Assembly: GCA_022800935.1 (NCBI GenBank)
Contig: JAAWRH010000012.1
Coordinates: 26,179-90,178, forward strand
Source of the DNA: Oscillospiraceae bacterium
GTDB taxonomy: Bacteria; Bacillota; Clostridia; Oscillospirales; Ruminococcaceae
Reading direction: 5' to 3'
Length of the DNA: 64,000 nucleotides
The notes beneath the pieces are model-generated. The model ran no database searches, was not told the origin of the DNA, and was given only the letters and a program-made list of their open reading frames with translations. Both the position numbers and the translations under genes were made by a program. Shown piece after piece: positions 55,375 through 64,000 of the stretch; positions within the stretch are counted from its first letter, which is position 1, and each line of letters begins with the position of its first letter.

Positions 55375-56151
55375 ATGGAGGAAATCCGGTCAAAGGAGAA
55401 TCCCCTGGTAAAGGAAATGGTAAAGCTGGCCGGGTCCGCCCGCTTCCGTCGGGAGACAGGCCGTTTTCTGCTGGAGGGCGCAAGGCTTGCGGGGGACGCG
55501 GTACAGAGCGGCTTCCGTCCCCTCTGCGCCCTTGCCACCCAGGAGGCCTTGGACAAGTATCCCCAGGCTCGGCATGTTCTGGAGGCCGCCGGGCGCGCCG
55601 TCCTCATTCCCGGCGCGGTGGCTGAAAAGATAAGCGGAACAGCGGTCTCCCAGGGGGTGTTCTGCGTCTGCCCGATTCCCGCCCAGGAGCTTGAGCTGCG
55701 CCGGGAGGGGAGGTATCTCCTGCTCTGCTCCCTCCAGGACCCCGGCAATGTGGGGACGATTGTCCGCACCGCCGAGGCCTTTGGCATAGACGGCCTGGTT
55801 GTCACCAGGGACTGCCCCGATCTGTTCAGTCCAAAGGTGCTGCGGGCGGGCATGGGCAGTGTGCTGCGGATGCCGGTGCGGCAGGCGGAGGACGGACTGG
55901 CGGCGGTGGAACTGATGAAGGACGCGGGAATCCGCACCTTTGCCGCCGCCCTAACCGAGGAGGCTGTGGATATCACCAAGGCCGCCCTGGGACCGGGGAG
56001 CTGTATCCTCATCGGCAACGAGGGCAGCGGCCTGCCCCAGAAGGTTATAGAGGCGTGCAGCAGCGCTGTGGTCATCCCCATGGCGGGGAGGGCCCAGTCC
56101 TTAAACGCCGCAGCTGCGGCTGCGGTGTGCATCTGGGAGATGACCCGGTGA
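55375..56151 (+). CDS. TrmH/SpoU-family RNA methyltransferase
   Basis: A 258-residue 2'-O-ribose methyltransferase. The N-terminal RNA-binding substrate domain has SKENPLVKEMVKLAGSARFRRE. The SPOUT knot has LQDPGNVGTIVRTAEAFG near residue 122, LIGNEGSGLP near residue 212 and IPMAGRAQSLNAAAAAAV near residue 235. It modifies rRNA or tRNA; the site is not clear from sequence. GGGAGGGG precedes the ATG at 55375. In other Firmicutes a gene like this sits near the rplT or pheS region. Confidence 0.92.
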   Translation: MEEIRSKENPLVKEMVKLAGSARFRRETGRFLLEGARLAGDAVQSGFRPLCALATQEALDKYPQARHVLEAAGRAVLIPGAVAEKISGTAVSQGVFCVCPIPAQELELRREGRYLLLCSLQDPGNVGTIVRTAEAFGIDGLVVTRDCPDLFSPKVLRAGMGSVLRMPVRQAEDGLAAVELMKDAGIRTFAAALTEEAVDITKAALGPGSCILIGNEGSGLPQKVIEACSSAVVIPMAGRAQSLNAAAAAAVCIWEMTR

Positions 56152-56190
56152 ACCCGGACGTTTTCACTTTTCCTGAGAGGGGGTTTTGCT

Positions 56191-57498
56191 ATGGCGGATT
56201 TGCGGACCATCAAATACTGGCTCGCCCTTCAGCTGGCCTTTGGGGTCGGGAGTGGGAAGCTGGGCGGGGTGCTGGAGCTCACCGACAGCGCCATCGACTT
56301 TTACCGGGGCGGCGAAAGGCTTTGGAGCCGGATAGAAAATCTCAGGACGGCTGAGCTGGAACGGCTGCGCCGCCCCGATCAGGCCCGGATTGAGAACATT
56401 CTGACAGATTGCGAAAAGCTGGGATGCCATATCGTCACCCCGGAGGACCGGGAGTACCCCGACCGGCTGCGCAGCATCTATGGCCCGCCCGCCGTCCTCT
56501 TTGTGCTGGGGGATTTGACCTTCCTGAGCACCGCCCCTGCGGTCATCGCCATGGTGGGGACCCGGCGCTGTTCCTCCGCGGGGATGAGCACTGCCTGGCG
56601 GCTGGGGCATGACCTGGCCGCGTCCGGGGCGGCCGTTATCAGTGGAATGGCGGTGGGAATCGACGCCTCCAGCCATCTGGGGGCACTTGCCGCCAAGGGA
56701 AAAACCGTGGCTCTGATGCCTCTCGGCCTGGAAACGGTGACGCCGCCGGAAAACGAATTTCTCTGGCACAGGATCATCGCCGGAGGCGGGGCGGTGGTCA
56801 GCGAGTGGCCGCCCTATTCCAGGGTGGATTGGAAAGCCTCCTTCCACACCAGAAACCGTCTGATCTCCGGCATGGCCCAGGGGGTTGTGCTGGTGGAGAG
56901 CAGGGAGAGGAGCGGCGCGAATATCACCTTCCGCCATGGGCTGGAGCAGGGGAGGGACATCTTTGTGGTCCCCTGGGACGCTTCCTCCGAGGCCGGAAGG
57001 TGGGCGGTGGAGCTGCTCCGCCAGGGGGCGGTTCCGGTTTGCAGTGCCAAACAGATTTTAGAGGACTATGAAACCCCAAAGATGACCTTCCCGGATAGAA
57101 AAGCGGGGAGGAGAAGAGCGGTTATCGCCGCTGTCCGGGAGGAGACTGGGGCAGACAGACGGGAAGAGGAGCCTTCCGAAGAGACTGTTCCCGAAGAGCG
57201 GGAGGAACTGAAGAAGGTCCTGGAGTTTCCCAAAACGCCCAAAGAAGAGCTGGGGGAACTGGAACGGAGGCTTCTGCCCTGGCTGACAGAGGATGGGCAG
57301 TATCCGGAGCAGCTTGCGGACAATTCAGGGCTGGAAATCGGCGAGCTGATGCAGGCGCTGACGGAATTGGAGGTAGCGGGGTGGGCCCAGGCCATGCCCG
57401 GCGGCCGCTACGCGGGAAACGGGGAAGAGACCGCCGGGGACCCGGCAAAGGTCCAAGATGAGGCCGCGCAAGGAGAAGATGAGGGTTTGAAGGAATGA
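56191..57498 (+). CDS. dprA: DNA-processing protein DprA
   Basis: Loads RecA onto single-stranded DNA during natural transformation. It is a 435-residue protein, longer than usual because of an acidic linker. The Rossmann-like domain has GTRRCSSAGM near residue 120, SGMAVGIDASSHLGAL near residue 150, and ENEFLWHR and SRERSGANIT near residue 235. The acidic Glu-rich linker lies at about 310-355, and a C-terminal winged helix follows near 360-410. GAGAGGGGG precedes the ATG. It is next to topA, the common Firmicutes order. Confidence 0.96.
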   Translation: MADLRTIKYWLALQLAFGVGSGKLGGVLELTDSAIDFYRGGERLWSRIENLRTAELERLRRPDQARIENILTDCEKLGCHIVTPEDREYPDRLRSIYGPPAVLFVLGDLTFLSTAPAVIAMVGTRRCSSAGMSTAWRLGHDLAASGAAVISGMAVGIDASSHLGALAAKGKTVALMPLGLETVTPPENEFLWHRIIAGGGAVVSEWPPYSRVDWKASFHTRNRLISGMAQGVVLVESRERSGANITFRHGLEQGRDIFVVPWDASSEAGRWAVELLRQGAVPVCSAKQILEDYETPKMTFPDRKAGRRRAVIAAVREETGADRREEEPSEETVPEEREELKKVLEFPKTPKEELGELERRLLPWLTEDGQYPEQLADNSGLEIGELMQALTELEVAGWAQAMPGGRYAGNGEETAGDPAKVQDEAAQGEDEGLKE

Positions 57499-57534
57499 TT
57501 TTGACGCAACACATCAAATTCTCAGAAAAAATAC

Positions 57535-57564
57535 TTGCATATTTCATAAAAAAGGCGTTAGAAT
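57535..57564 (+). promoter_or_regulatory. probable promoter of topA
   Basis: TTGCAT at 57535-57540 and TAGAAT at 57559-57564 are spaced 18 bp, with a roughly 80-nt leader. Confidence 0.6.
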
Positions 57565-57647
57565 AGAAAGAACCAATGGAACCGGAGGGCGGAACGGCCT
57601 TCCGGGCGTTCCGTTGAAAGAATATAACGAATTACAGGTGATAACTC

Positions 57648-59729
57648 ATGTCAAAGCTGGTAATTGTGGAATCGCCCGCAAAGGCGAAAACGATAAAAAA
57701 ATATTTGGGAGGCGGGTATGAAGTCATCGCCTCCATGGGGCATGTGCGGGATCTGCCCAAGAGCAAGTTGGGGGTGGATGTGGAGAACCACTTTGAACCC
57801 CAGTATATCCCCATGCGCGGCAAGGAGAAGGTTGTCCGGGAGCTGAAGACCGCCGCCAAAAAGGCGGACACCGTCTACCTGGCCACCGACCCGGACCGGG
57901 AGGGAGAGGCGATTTCCTGGCACTTGGCCCATCTGCTGAACCTGGACGTGGAAAAGGCCAACCGGATTACCTTTAATGAAATCACCAAGACCGGCGTCAC
58001 CTACGGCATGGCCCACCCCAGGCAGATCAATCTGGACCTGGTCAACGCCCAGCAGGCCCGGCGCATCCTGGACCGCATTGTCGGCTACAAGCTCAGCCCG
58101 TTGCTCTGGAAGAAGATTAAGAGAGGGCTTTCCGCCGGCCGGGTGCAGTCGGTGGCCCTGCGGCTGGTGGTGGACCGGGAAAACGAGATACGGGTCTTTC
58201 AGCCGGAGGAGTACTGGACCATCGACGCCAAGGTGGTGGGAAAGGGCTCCCGGAAGCAGTTTGCCGCCCGCTTTTACGGCAAGGACGGGGTAAAGATGGA
58301 CCTGCACAACCGCCAGGAGGTTGACCAGGTGCTGGCCGCTGTCCAGGATAAGGACTTTATTGTCACCAATGTGAAAAAAGGGGTCCGGAAAAAGTCCCCC
58401 GCCCCGCCCTTTACCACCTCCACCCTCCAGCAGGAGGCATCCCGGAAGCTGGGCTTCCAGGCCTACCGCACCATGAAGGCCGCCCAGGAGCTGTATGAAG
58501 GCGTTGAGGTGGAGGGGATGGGCGCCGTCGGTCTCATCACCTATATGAGAACCGACTCCCTGCGGATATCGGCGGAGGCCCAGCAGCAGGCTGCCGAGTA
58601 CATTGGGGGAAGGTACGGAAAAAACTACCTTCCCGCCACGCCAAAGGTATATAAGTCCAAGGGGAACGCCCAGGACGCCCACGAGGCCATCCGCCCCTCC
58701 ATGCCCGACCTTTCCCCCGACAAGGTAAAGGACAGCCTGACCGCCGACCAGTATAAGCTGTATAAGCTCATCTGGGAGCGGTTTATCGCCAGTCAGATGG
58801 CCCCGGCGCTGCTGGATACGGTCAATGTGGATATTCTGGCGGATACCTATAACTTTAAGGCCTCCGGCTATTCGGTGAAATTCGAGGGCTTTACCGTTCT
58901 CTATGAGGAGAGCAAGGATGAGGCCGAGGAGGAGAGCGGAATGCTCCCCCCCATTCAGAAGGACGATGTCCTGAAGGTGCGCTCCATCGACCCGGCCCAG
59001 CACTACACCCAGCCCCCGGCTCGGTACACCGAGGCGTCGCTGATCAAGGCGCTGGAGGAAAACGGCATCGGCCGCCCCAGCACCTACGCCCCCACCATCT
59101 CGGTGATTCTCCAGCGGGAATACGTGGAGCGGGAGCAGAAGGCCCTCAAGCCCACCTATCTGGGGGAGGTGGTCAACCAGCTCATGTCCGACAACTTTAA
59201 AAATATCGTGGACGTGAACTTTACCGCCAAGATGGAGAAGGACCTGGACAAGGTGGAGGAGGGCCGTCAGGACTGGGTCAAGACGCTGGATTCTTTCTAC
59301 AAGGACTTTGCCAAGACCCTGGAGAAGGCCCAGAAGGAGCTGGACGACGGCGTAAAGATTAAGCTGCCGGAGGAGGAGACCGACGAGGTCTGCGAGCTCT
59401 GCGGGCGGAAGATGGTGGTCAAGTCCGGAAGGTTCGGGAAGTTTTTGGCCTGCCCCGGATTCCCGGAATGCAAAAACACCAAGAAAATTGTCAAAAAGAC
59501 CGACGGAGTGTGTCCGCGCTGTGGCGGAAGGATACTGGTCAAGCGCTCCAAAAACGGAAAGACCTTTTATGGGTGTGAAAAGTATCCCCAGTGCGAGTTT
59601 GTGACGTGGGACGAACCGGTTTCCGCAACCTGTCCCAAATGCGGCGCATCCCTTCTGCGCAAGAAGGGGCGCAGCGGCAAGCTGTACTGCGCCAACGAGA
59701 AATGCGACTATGAAAGGGATGTAGAATGA
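57648..59729 (+). CDS. topA: DNA topoisomerase I
   Basis: A type IA topoisomerase that relaxes negative supercoils, 693 residues. The TOPRIM domain is at residues 2-115 (LVIVESPAKAK, then DPDREGEA). The catalytic Tyr299 is in YMRTDS. Three C-terminal Cys4 zinc ribbons (CELCGRK, CPRCGGRI and CPKCGAS) lie near residues 583-690. Its stop overlaps trmFO in an ATGA, so the downstream genes are coupled to it. Confidence 0.98.
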   Translation: MSKLVIVESPAKAKTIKKYLGGGYEVIASMGHVRDLPKSKLGVDVENHFEPQYIPMRGKEKVVRELKTAAKKADTVYLATDPDREGEAISWHLAHLLNLDVEKANRITFNEITKTGVTYGMAHPRQINLDLVNAQQARRILDRIVGYKLSPLLWKKIKRGLSAGRVQSVALRLVVDRENEIRVFQPEEYWTIDAKVVGKGSRKQFAARFYGKDGVKMDLHNRQEVDQVLAAVQDKDFIVTNVKKGVRKKSPAPPFTTSTLQQEASRKLGFQAYRTMKAAQELYEGVEVEGMGAVGLITYMRTDSLRISAEAQQQAAEYIGGRYGKNYLPATPKVYKSKGNAQDAHEAIRPSMPDLSPDKVKDSLTADQYKLYKLIWERFIASQMAPALLDTVNVDILADTYNFKASGYSVKFEGFTVLYEESKDEAEEESGMLPPIQKDDVLKVRSIDPAQHYTQPPARYTEASLIKALEENGIGRPSTYAPTISVILQREYVEREQKALKPTYLGEVVNQLMSDNFKNIVDVNFTAKMEKDLDKVEEGRQDWVKTLDSFYKDFAKTLEKAQKELDDGVKIKLPEEETDEVCELCGRKMVVKSGRFGKFLACPGFPECKNTKKIVKKTDGVCPRCGGRILVKRSKNGKTFYGCEKYPQCEFVTWDEPVSATCPKCGASLLRKKGRSGKLYCANEKCDYERDVE

Positions 59730-61147
59730 GCGGGACAGCGGCAGGAGAACGGGAAAGCGTCTGGGTCCTGGGCGCGGGACTTGCAGGATGCGAGGCAGCC
59801 TGGCAGCTTGCCTGCCGGGGGTTCCGGGTGCGCCTGATGGAGATGAAGCCCCGGCGGTACAGCCCCGCCCACACCTATCCCGGTTTTGCCGAGCTGGTCT
59901 GCTCCAATTCCCTGAAGGCGGCGCGTCTGGGCTCTGCCGCCGGGCTTTTAAAGCACGAGATGGCGCGTCTGGGTTCTCTGGTGGTGCGGTGCGCCCTGGA
60001 GACCAGCGTGGCCGCCGGGGGTGCGCTGGCGGTGGACCGGTTCCGCTTCTCCGACGCGGTGACGGAAAAAATCAGGCGGCACCCCAATATCCAGGTTGTC
60101 CCCGGCGAGGTCAAAGTCCTGCCGGAGGACGGCTTCGGTGTTGTCGCCACCGGCCCTTTGACCTCCGACGCCCTGGCCGCAGACATTGCCCGCCGGGTGG
60201 GGAAGGAATACCTCAGCTTTTACGATGCCGCCGCGCCCATCGTCTCCTTTGACTCCATTGACCGGGAGCGGGTGTTTTTCGCGGCGCGGTACGGCCGGGG
60301 AGAGGATGATTATATCAACTGTCCCTTTACCAAGGAGGAGTACGAGCGCTTTTACACCGCGCTGACCGGTGCGGAATCCGCCCCGCTCCACGAATTTGAC
60401 CGGTTTGACCGAACCCCCAATCCCGCTTCGCCCTCGGTATACGAGGGGTGTATGCCCATTGAGGTGATGGCCCGGCGGGGAGCGGACACCATCCGGTACG
60501 GCCCCCTCAAGCCTGTGGGGCTCACCGACCCCCGCACCGGCCGCCGCCCCTGGGCGGTGGTGCAGCTGCGGCGGGAAAATCAGGAGGGGAGCCTGTATAA
60601 CCTGGTGGGCTTCCAGACCAACCTAAAGTTCGGAGAGCAGAAGCGGGTATTTTCCATGATTCCGGGTCTGGAGAGGGCCGAGTTTGTCCGGTACGGGGTG
60701 ATGCACCGCAACACCTTTCTGGACAGTCCCCGGCTGCTGAACAACGCCTTCCAGCTGCGGGAGGAGCCGAGGCTCTTCTTTGCCGGGCAGATGACCGGCG
60801 TGGAGGGGTATATTGAGTCGGCTGCCTCCGGGATTCAGGCGGGACTCAATCTGGCCCGCCTGCTGGCGGGCAGGGAACTCCTCCGCCTGCCGGGGGAGAC
60901 CATGCTGGGGGCGCTGGCGGGGTACATCAGCGACTCCTCGGTGAAGGATTTCCAGCCCATGGGGAGCAATATGGGGATTCTGCCGCCCCTGGAGGAGCGG
61001 GTGCGGGACAAGTCCAAACGATACCTGACCATGGCCCAAAGGGCGATGAAGGCGCTGGAGCAGTGCTTGGAACAGGCGGGGGAGGTCCCTCTGCCCGGAC
61101 TGGAAAACGCTTTGGCGGATTGGGGAAAGGATGAGGGGACAGAATGA
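59726..61147 (+). CDS. trmFO: methylenetetrahydrofolate-tRNA-(uracil-5-)-methyltransferase TrmFO
   Basis: Makes ribothymidine at U54 of tRNA using methylenetetrahydrofolate and FAD; 473 residues. The FAD motif GAGLAGCEAAWQLA is near residue 10. The conserved EMKPRR, ELVCSNSLKA and central GCMPIEVMARRG segments are present, and MTGVEGYIESAASG lies near residue 352. Its start overlaps topA and its end overlaps plsX, both by ATGA. Confidence 0.97.
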   Translation: MSGTAAGERESVWVLGAGLAGCEAAWQLACRGFRVRLMEMKPRRYSPAHTYPGFAELVCSNSLKAARLGSAAGLLKHEMARLGSLVVRCALETSVAAGGALAVDRFRFSDAVTEKIRRHPNIQVVPGEVKVLPEDGFGVVATGPLTSDALAADIARRVGKEYLSFYDAAAPIVSFDSIDRERVFFAARYGRGEDDYINCPFTKEEYERFYTALTGAESAPLHEFDRFDRTPNPASPSVYEGCMPIEVMARRGADTIRYGPLKPVGLTDPRTGRRPWAVVQLRRENQEGSLYNLVGFQTNLKFGEQKRVFSMIPGLERAEFVRYGVMHRNTFLDSPRLLNNAFQLREEPRLFFAGQMTGVEGYIESAASGIQAGLNLARLLAGRELLRLPGETMLGALAGYISDSSVKDFQPMGSNMGILPPLEERVRDKSKRYLTMAQRAMKALEQCLEQAGEVPLPGLENALADWGKDEGTE

Positions 61148-62154
61148 AGATCATAGCGGACGCTTTCGGCGGGGACAACGCCCCGGTCGAGGTCCTCAAG
61201 GGCTGCCGGCTGGCAGTCACCGAGCTGGAGGATGTGGAGATTGTACTCACAGGGGATAAGGACACCATTGAGAAAACCGCGAGAGAACACCAGATTCCCC
61301 TGGACCACATGGAAATCTGCCACGCGGGGCAGGTGATGGACATCCACACCGAGCCCACCGCCCTGCTCAAGGAGTTCTCCGACAGCTCCATGGCCGTGGG
61401 CTGCCGCCTGCTGGCCGAGGGAAAGGGGGACGCCTTTGTCTCCGCCGGGAGCACCGGCGCCCTGGTGGTGGGGGCCACCTTCCTGGTCAAGCGCATCAAG
61501 GGCATTAAGCGGGTGACTATAGGCAGCGTGATTCCCTGCCAGGGGGGATGCTATCTCCTGGCCGACGCGGGGGCCAATGCCGACTGCCGCCCCGAAATGC
61601 TGATGCAGTTCGCGGTGATGGGCAGCATTTATATGCAGAGGTTTTTCGGAATCCCCTCCCCCAGGGTAGGGCTGGTGAACATCGGGGCAGAGGAGACCAA
61701 GGGAACCCAGCTCCAGCTGGACGCCTATCCCCTGCTGCAAAGCGCGCCGGTCAACTTTATCGGCAACATCGAGCCGCGGGAGATTCCCCTGGGGGGGTGC
61801 GACGTGGCGGTGGCCGACGGCTTTACCGGCAACGTGGTGCTCAAGCTGACCGAGGGCATGGGAAAGTTCATCAGCGCCGAGGTAAAGGGGCTGTTTACCG
61901 GGGGACCGCTGGGGATGCTCTCCGCCCTGGGGGTGAGAAAGCAGATAACGTCCTTTAAAAAGAAGATGGATTATAAGGAATACGGCGGCGCGCCGCTGCT
62001 GGGCGCGGCAGGGCTGGTGATTAAGGCCCACGGAAGCTCCGACGCCAGGGCGTTTAAAAACGCCATACGCCAGGCGGTGCAGTGCGCCAGGCAGGATGTG
62101 GTCGGTGAGATGACAAGGGCCGCGGCCTCCCTGGCGGGACCGGGAAAAAACTAA
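61144..62154 (+). CDS. plsX: phosphate acyltransferase PlsX
   Basis: Makes acyl-phosphate from acyl-ACP, the donor for PlsY in phospholipid synthesis; 336 residues. The MKIIADAFGGDNAP start and central SAGSTGALVVGA near residue 98 are typical. The GNIEPREIPLGGCDVAVADGFTGNV segment near residue 205 is diagnostic. It overlaps trmFO by 4 bp. rnc follows after 19 bp. The usual fabD/fabG/acpP genes are not between them. Confidence 0.97.
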   Translation: MKIIADAFGGDNAPVEVLKGCRLAVTELEDVEIVLTGDKDTIEKTAREHQIPLDHMEICHAGQVMDIHTEPTALLKEFSDSSMAVGCRLLAEGKGDAFVSAGSTGALVVGATFLVKRIKGIKRVTIGSVIPCQGGCYLLADAGANADCRPEMLMQFAVMGSIYMQRFFGIPSPRVGLVNIGAEETKGTQLQLDAYPLLQSAPVNFIGNIEPREIPLGGCDVAVADGFTGNVVLKLTEGMGKFISAEVKGLFTGGPLGMLSALGVRKQITSFKKKMDYKEYGGAPLLGAAGLVIKAHGSSDARAFKNAIRQAVQCARQDVVGEMTRAAASLAGPGKN

Positions 62155-62173
62155 AAAAGGAAGTAACAAAAGC

Positions 62174-62869
62174 ATGAGCGCATTTCATGGAGATTTATCC
62201 CAGCTGGAACAGAAAATAGGGTATTCCTTTCAAAACCGGAAATACCTTTCCACTGCCCTGACCCACTCCTCCTACGCCAACGAGGTGAAGAGAGGGGTTG
62301 TCTGCAATGAAAGACAGGAATTTTTGGGGGACGCGGTGCTCTCCATTGTGGTGTCAGACTATATCTTCCGTCACTACTCCCACCTGCCGGAGGGGGAGCT
62401 GACCAAGATACGGGCCTCCCTGGTCTGTGAAAAGTCCCTCTGCCAGTTTGCCAAGGCCATCGGACTGGGGGATTACCTGGTTCTGGGAAAAGGGGAGGAG
62501 CAGATGGGCGGCCGGCAGCGGTCCTCTATTCTGGCGGATGCCTTTGAAGCGCTGATCGCCGCCATCTACCTGGATTCCGGCATGGAGGCGGCCTCCCGGT
62601 TTGTGCTGCCCTTCGTCAAGCCGGAGCTGGATAACCATGGGGCAAAAATTTACAAGGATTACAAGACCACCCTCCAGGAGATCATCCAGAAAAACCCGGA
62701 GGAGCAGGTGGGATATGTCCTGGTGGAGGAGAGCGGCCCGGACCACGACAAGCGCTTTAAGGTGGAGGTACACCTGAACAGCAATGTGATAGGCGTGGGG
62801 GTGGGCCGCAGCAAGAAGGAAGCTGAGCAGATGGCGGCGCGGGAGGCCCTGGAGCTGATGGGCGAATGA
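62174..62869 (+). CDS. rnc: ribonuclease III
   Basis: A double-stranded RNA endonuclease of rRNA and mRNA processing, 231 residues. The signature NERQEFLGDAVLSIVVSD near residue 40 holds the catalytic Glu/Asp. A second acidic cluster, DAFEALIAAIYLD, lies near residue 119. The C-terminal dsRNA-binding domain begins near residue 160 and ends EAEQMAAREAL. It overlaps the radical SAM gene by 4 bp. Confidence 0.98.
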   Translation: MSAFHGDLSQLEQKIGYSFQNRKYLSTALTHSSYANEVKRGVVCNERQEFLGDAVLSIVVSDYIFRHYSHLPEGELTKIRASLVCEKSLCQFAKAIGLGDYLVLGKGEEQMGGRQRSSILADAFEALIAAIYLDSGMEAASRFVLPFVKPELDNHGAKIYKDYKTTLQEIIQKNPEEQVGYVLVEESGPDHDKRFKVEVHLNSNVIGVGVGRSKKEAEQMAAREALELMGE

Positions 62870-63876
62870 CCGGGAGACATGCCAACGTGGCGTTTTTCGT
62901 CCCCCACCTGGGCTGTCCCAACCGGTGCAGTTTCTGTAATCAAAAGACCATCTCCGGGCAGCAGAGGCCGCCCTCCCCGGAGGAGGTCCGCCGGACCTGC
63001 CGGGAGGCCCTGGAGCGCCTGGGGGAGCGGGCGGAAGGGGCGGAGATCGCCTTTTTCGGCGGGAGCTTTACGGCCATTGAGCGGGGGTATATGATCTCCC
63101 TGCTGGAGGCGGCTTTCCCCTTTACCGGAAAGGGCGGGTTTTCCGGAATCCGCGTTTCCACCCGTCCCGACGCAGTGGGGGAGGAGGTTCTGGAGCTGCT
63201 GGGGAGCTACGGCGTGACGGTCATTGAGCTGGGGGCCCAGTCCATGGACGACGGGGTTCTTCGGAAAAACCTTCGGGGGCACACCGCCGCCCAGGTGGAG
63301 GATGCCTCCCGGCGGATACACCGCCAGGGCTTTTCCCTGGGTCTCCAAATGATGACCGGTCTGGACGGACAGGACAAGGAAAGCAGTCTGGATACCGCCG
63401 CCCGCCTGGCGGAGCTGAAGCCGGAATGTGTGAGGATTTACCCTACAGTGGTGCTGGAGGGTACCCTTTTGGCGGAACGTTTTTTAAAGGGAACCTATGT
63501 CCCGCCCTCCCTGGAGGAGACTGTCAGCCTGGGGGCGCGGCTGCTGGACTTCTTTGAGGAAAGGCAGATTCCGGTGATCCGCCTGGGGCTCCACGCCAGC
63601 CGGGAGGTAGAATGGCAGATGCTGGCCGGGGGATACCACCCCGCCCTGAGGGAGCTGTGCGAAGCCAGGCGGTTCCTGTTCCGGGAAAGAGAGGCCCTGG
63701 AGGGTCTGCCGGAGGGGGACGGGGAGGTTTTGCTGGCAATCCATCCCAAGGATATTTCCAAGGCCCTGGGACAGAAAAGAGAGAACCTGCGGCTGTTGGA
63801 AAAAGAGGGCCGGAGGGTTCGGTTTGTACAGGACGAGAAGACAGAGCCGGGAACAGTCCGGGTGTACCACCTTTAA
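62866..63876 (+). CDS. radical SAM protein, Elp3/HemN-like
   Basis: A 336-residue radical SAM protein. The cluster motif is C-x3-C-x2-C in LGCPNRCSFCNQK near residue 15. FFGGSFTAI near residue 63 and ELGAQSMDDGVL near residue 122 are typical of the Elp3/YhcC-related subgroup. There is no acetyltransferase domain, so it is not full Elp3. It is coupled to rnc by an ATGA overlap, as in other Clostridia. The reaction is not known; an RNA- or protein-modifying role is likely. Confidence 0.9.
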   Translation: MTGRHANVAFFVPHLGCPNRCSFCNQKTISGQQRPPSPEEVRRTCREALERLGERAEGAEIAFFGGSFTAIERGYMISLLEAAFPFTGKGGFSGIRVSTRPDAVGEEVLELLGSYGVTVIELGAQSMDDGVLRKNLRGHTAAQVEDASRRIHRQGFSLGLQMMTGLDGQDKESSLDTAARLAELKPECVRIYPTVVLEGTLLAERFLKGTYVPPSLEETVSLGARLLDFFEERQIPVIRLGLHASREVEWQMLAGGYHPALRELCEARRFLFREREALEGLPEGDGEVLLAIHPKDISKALGQKRENLRLLEKEGRRVRFVQDEKTEPGTVRVYHL

Positions 63877-64000
63877 TTGATTCCGCGGCTTTTTTCATTT
63901 TATACTATTTCCGAATAAAAACCTTACTTTCGTTACCGGGCGAAAAGTCTAAATGATTGATGGTTTGGTGCGTATTAAAGTTCTTTTTGATACTTTTTCT
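63877..64000. other. gene-free AT-rich end of window
   Basis: No supported feature is seen after the radical SAM gene. The sequence is AT-rich, as expected upstream of a further gene beyond the window. Confidence 0.5.

Noticed and set aside
57651..59003. 450-residue antisense frame across topA
   Set aside because: It is a codon-bias shadow of topA.

Overview
The window reads as a chromosomal segment of a spore-forming, anaerobic, gut-type Clostridia, most like the Oscillospirales/Ruminococcaceae. This is inferred from spoIVA, glycyl-radical chemistry, clostridial-type HPr, HicAB and infC genes, moderately high GC, frequent TTG/GTG starts and many sigma-A-type promoters. Most coding starts given here were chosen from Shine-Dalgarno spacing.

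Region 1 (1-2407) holds the end of a SPOCS/LysM spore-coat protein (SipL-like), then spoIVA. A noncoding stretch follows that carries a diverged copy of a promoter found again at 18.3 kb. Region 2 (2454-25674) is an accessory carbohydrate/hydroxyacid region. It contains an AraC-type membrane regulator with a 2-hydroxyacid dehydrogenase; a solute-binding protein with two LplB/LplC-type permeases; an RraA-like aldolase; an Ldh-family reductase; a 3-hydroxyisobutyrate-dehydrogenase relative; and a divergent ADP-ribosylglycohydrolase relative. After an AAA/DUF4143 ATPase comes a second permease pair whose binding-protein gene is truncated. Next are an FAD reductase, a glycyl-radical activase, an unusually short glycyl-radical enzyme, an Fe-S aldo/keto reductase, a GH105 unsaturated-glycoside hydrolase and an Asp/Glu-racemase relative lacking one catalytic cysteine. 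Neither transporter cassette encodes an ATPase, so both probably share one encoded elsewhere.

Region 3 (25785-28919) is a surface or spore-surface module: a small secreted His/Cys-rich protein, a collagen-like protein with two kinds of Gly-X-Y repeat, and a GT2-TPR glycosyltransferase that may decorate it. Region 4 (29260-38663) is housekeeping: azlCD, rimM-trmD, HPr behind a structured leader, uvrC, rsmD, coaD, a coiled-coil protein, a hairpin-rich noncoding stretch, an SGNH hydrolase and a lipid kinase. Region 5 (38783-48149) has a small membrane protein and a 1526-residue MBG-domain surface protein, a SigH-like sigma factor, a zinc-ribbon protein and a GH2 beta-galactosidase.

Region 6 (48352-63876) has tRNA-Lys, two proteins of unknown role, recG, a MerR-like/GPP34 pair, hicAB, the L20-leader/infC-rpmI-rplT operon with an AUC start for infC, a SpoU-type methyltransferase, dprA, topA, trmFO, plsX, rnc and a radical SAM protein. 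The last four or five are packed with 4-bp ATGA overlaps. No CRISPR array, insertion sequence or prophage was recognised. The most unusual items are the short glycyl-radical enzyme and its neighbours, the collagen/glycosyltransferase module, the HPr leader RNA, the interlocked inverted repeats at the start of the first transporter transcript, and the SipL-like gene beside spoIVA.
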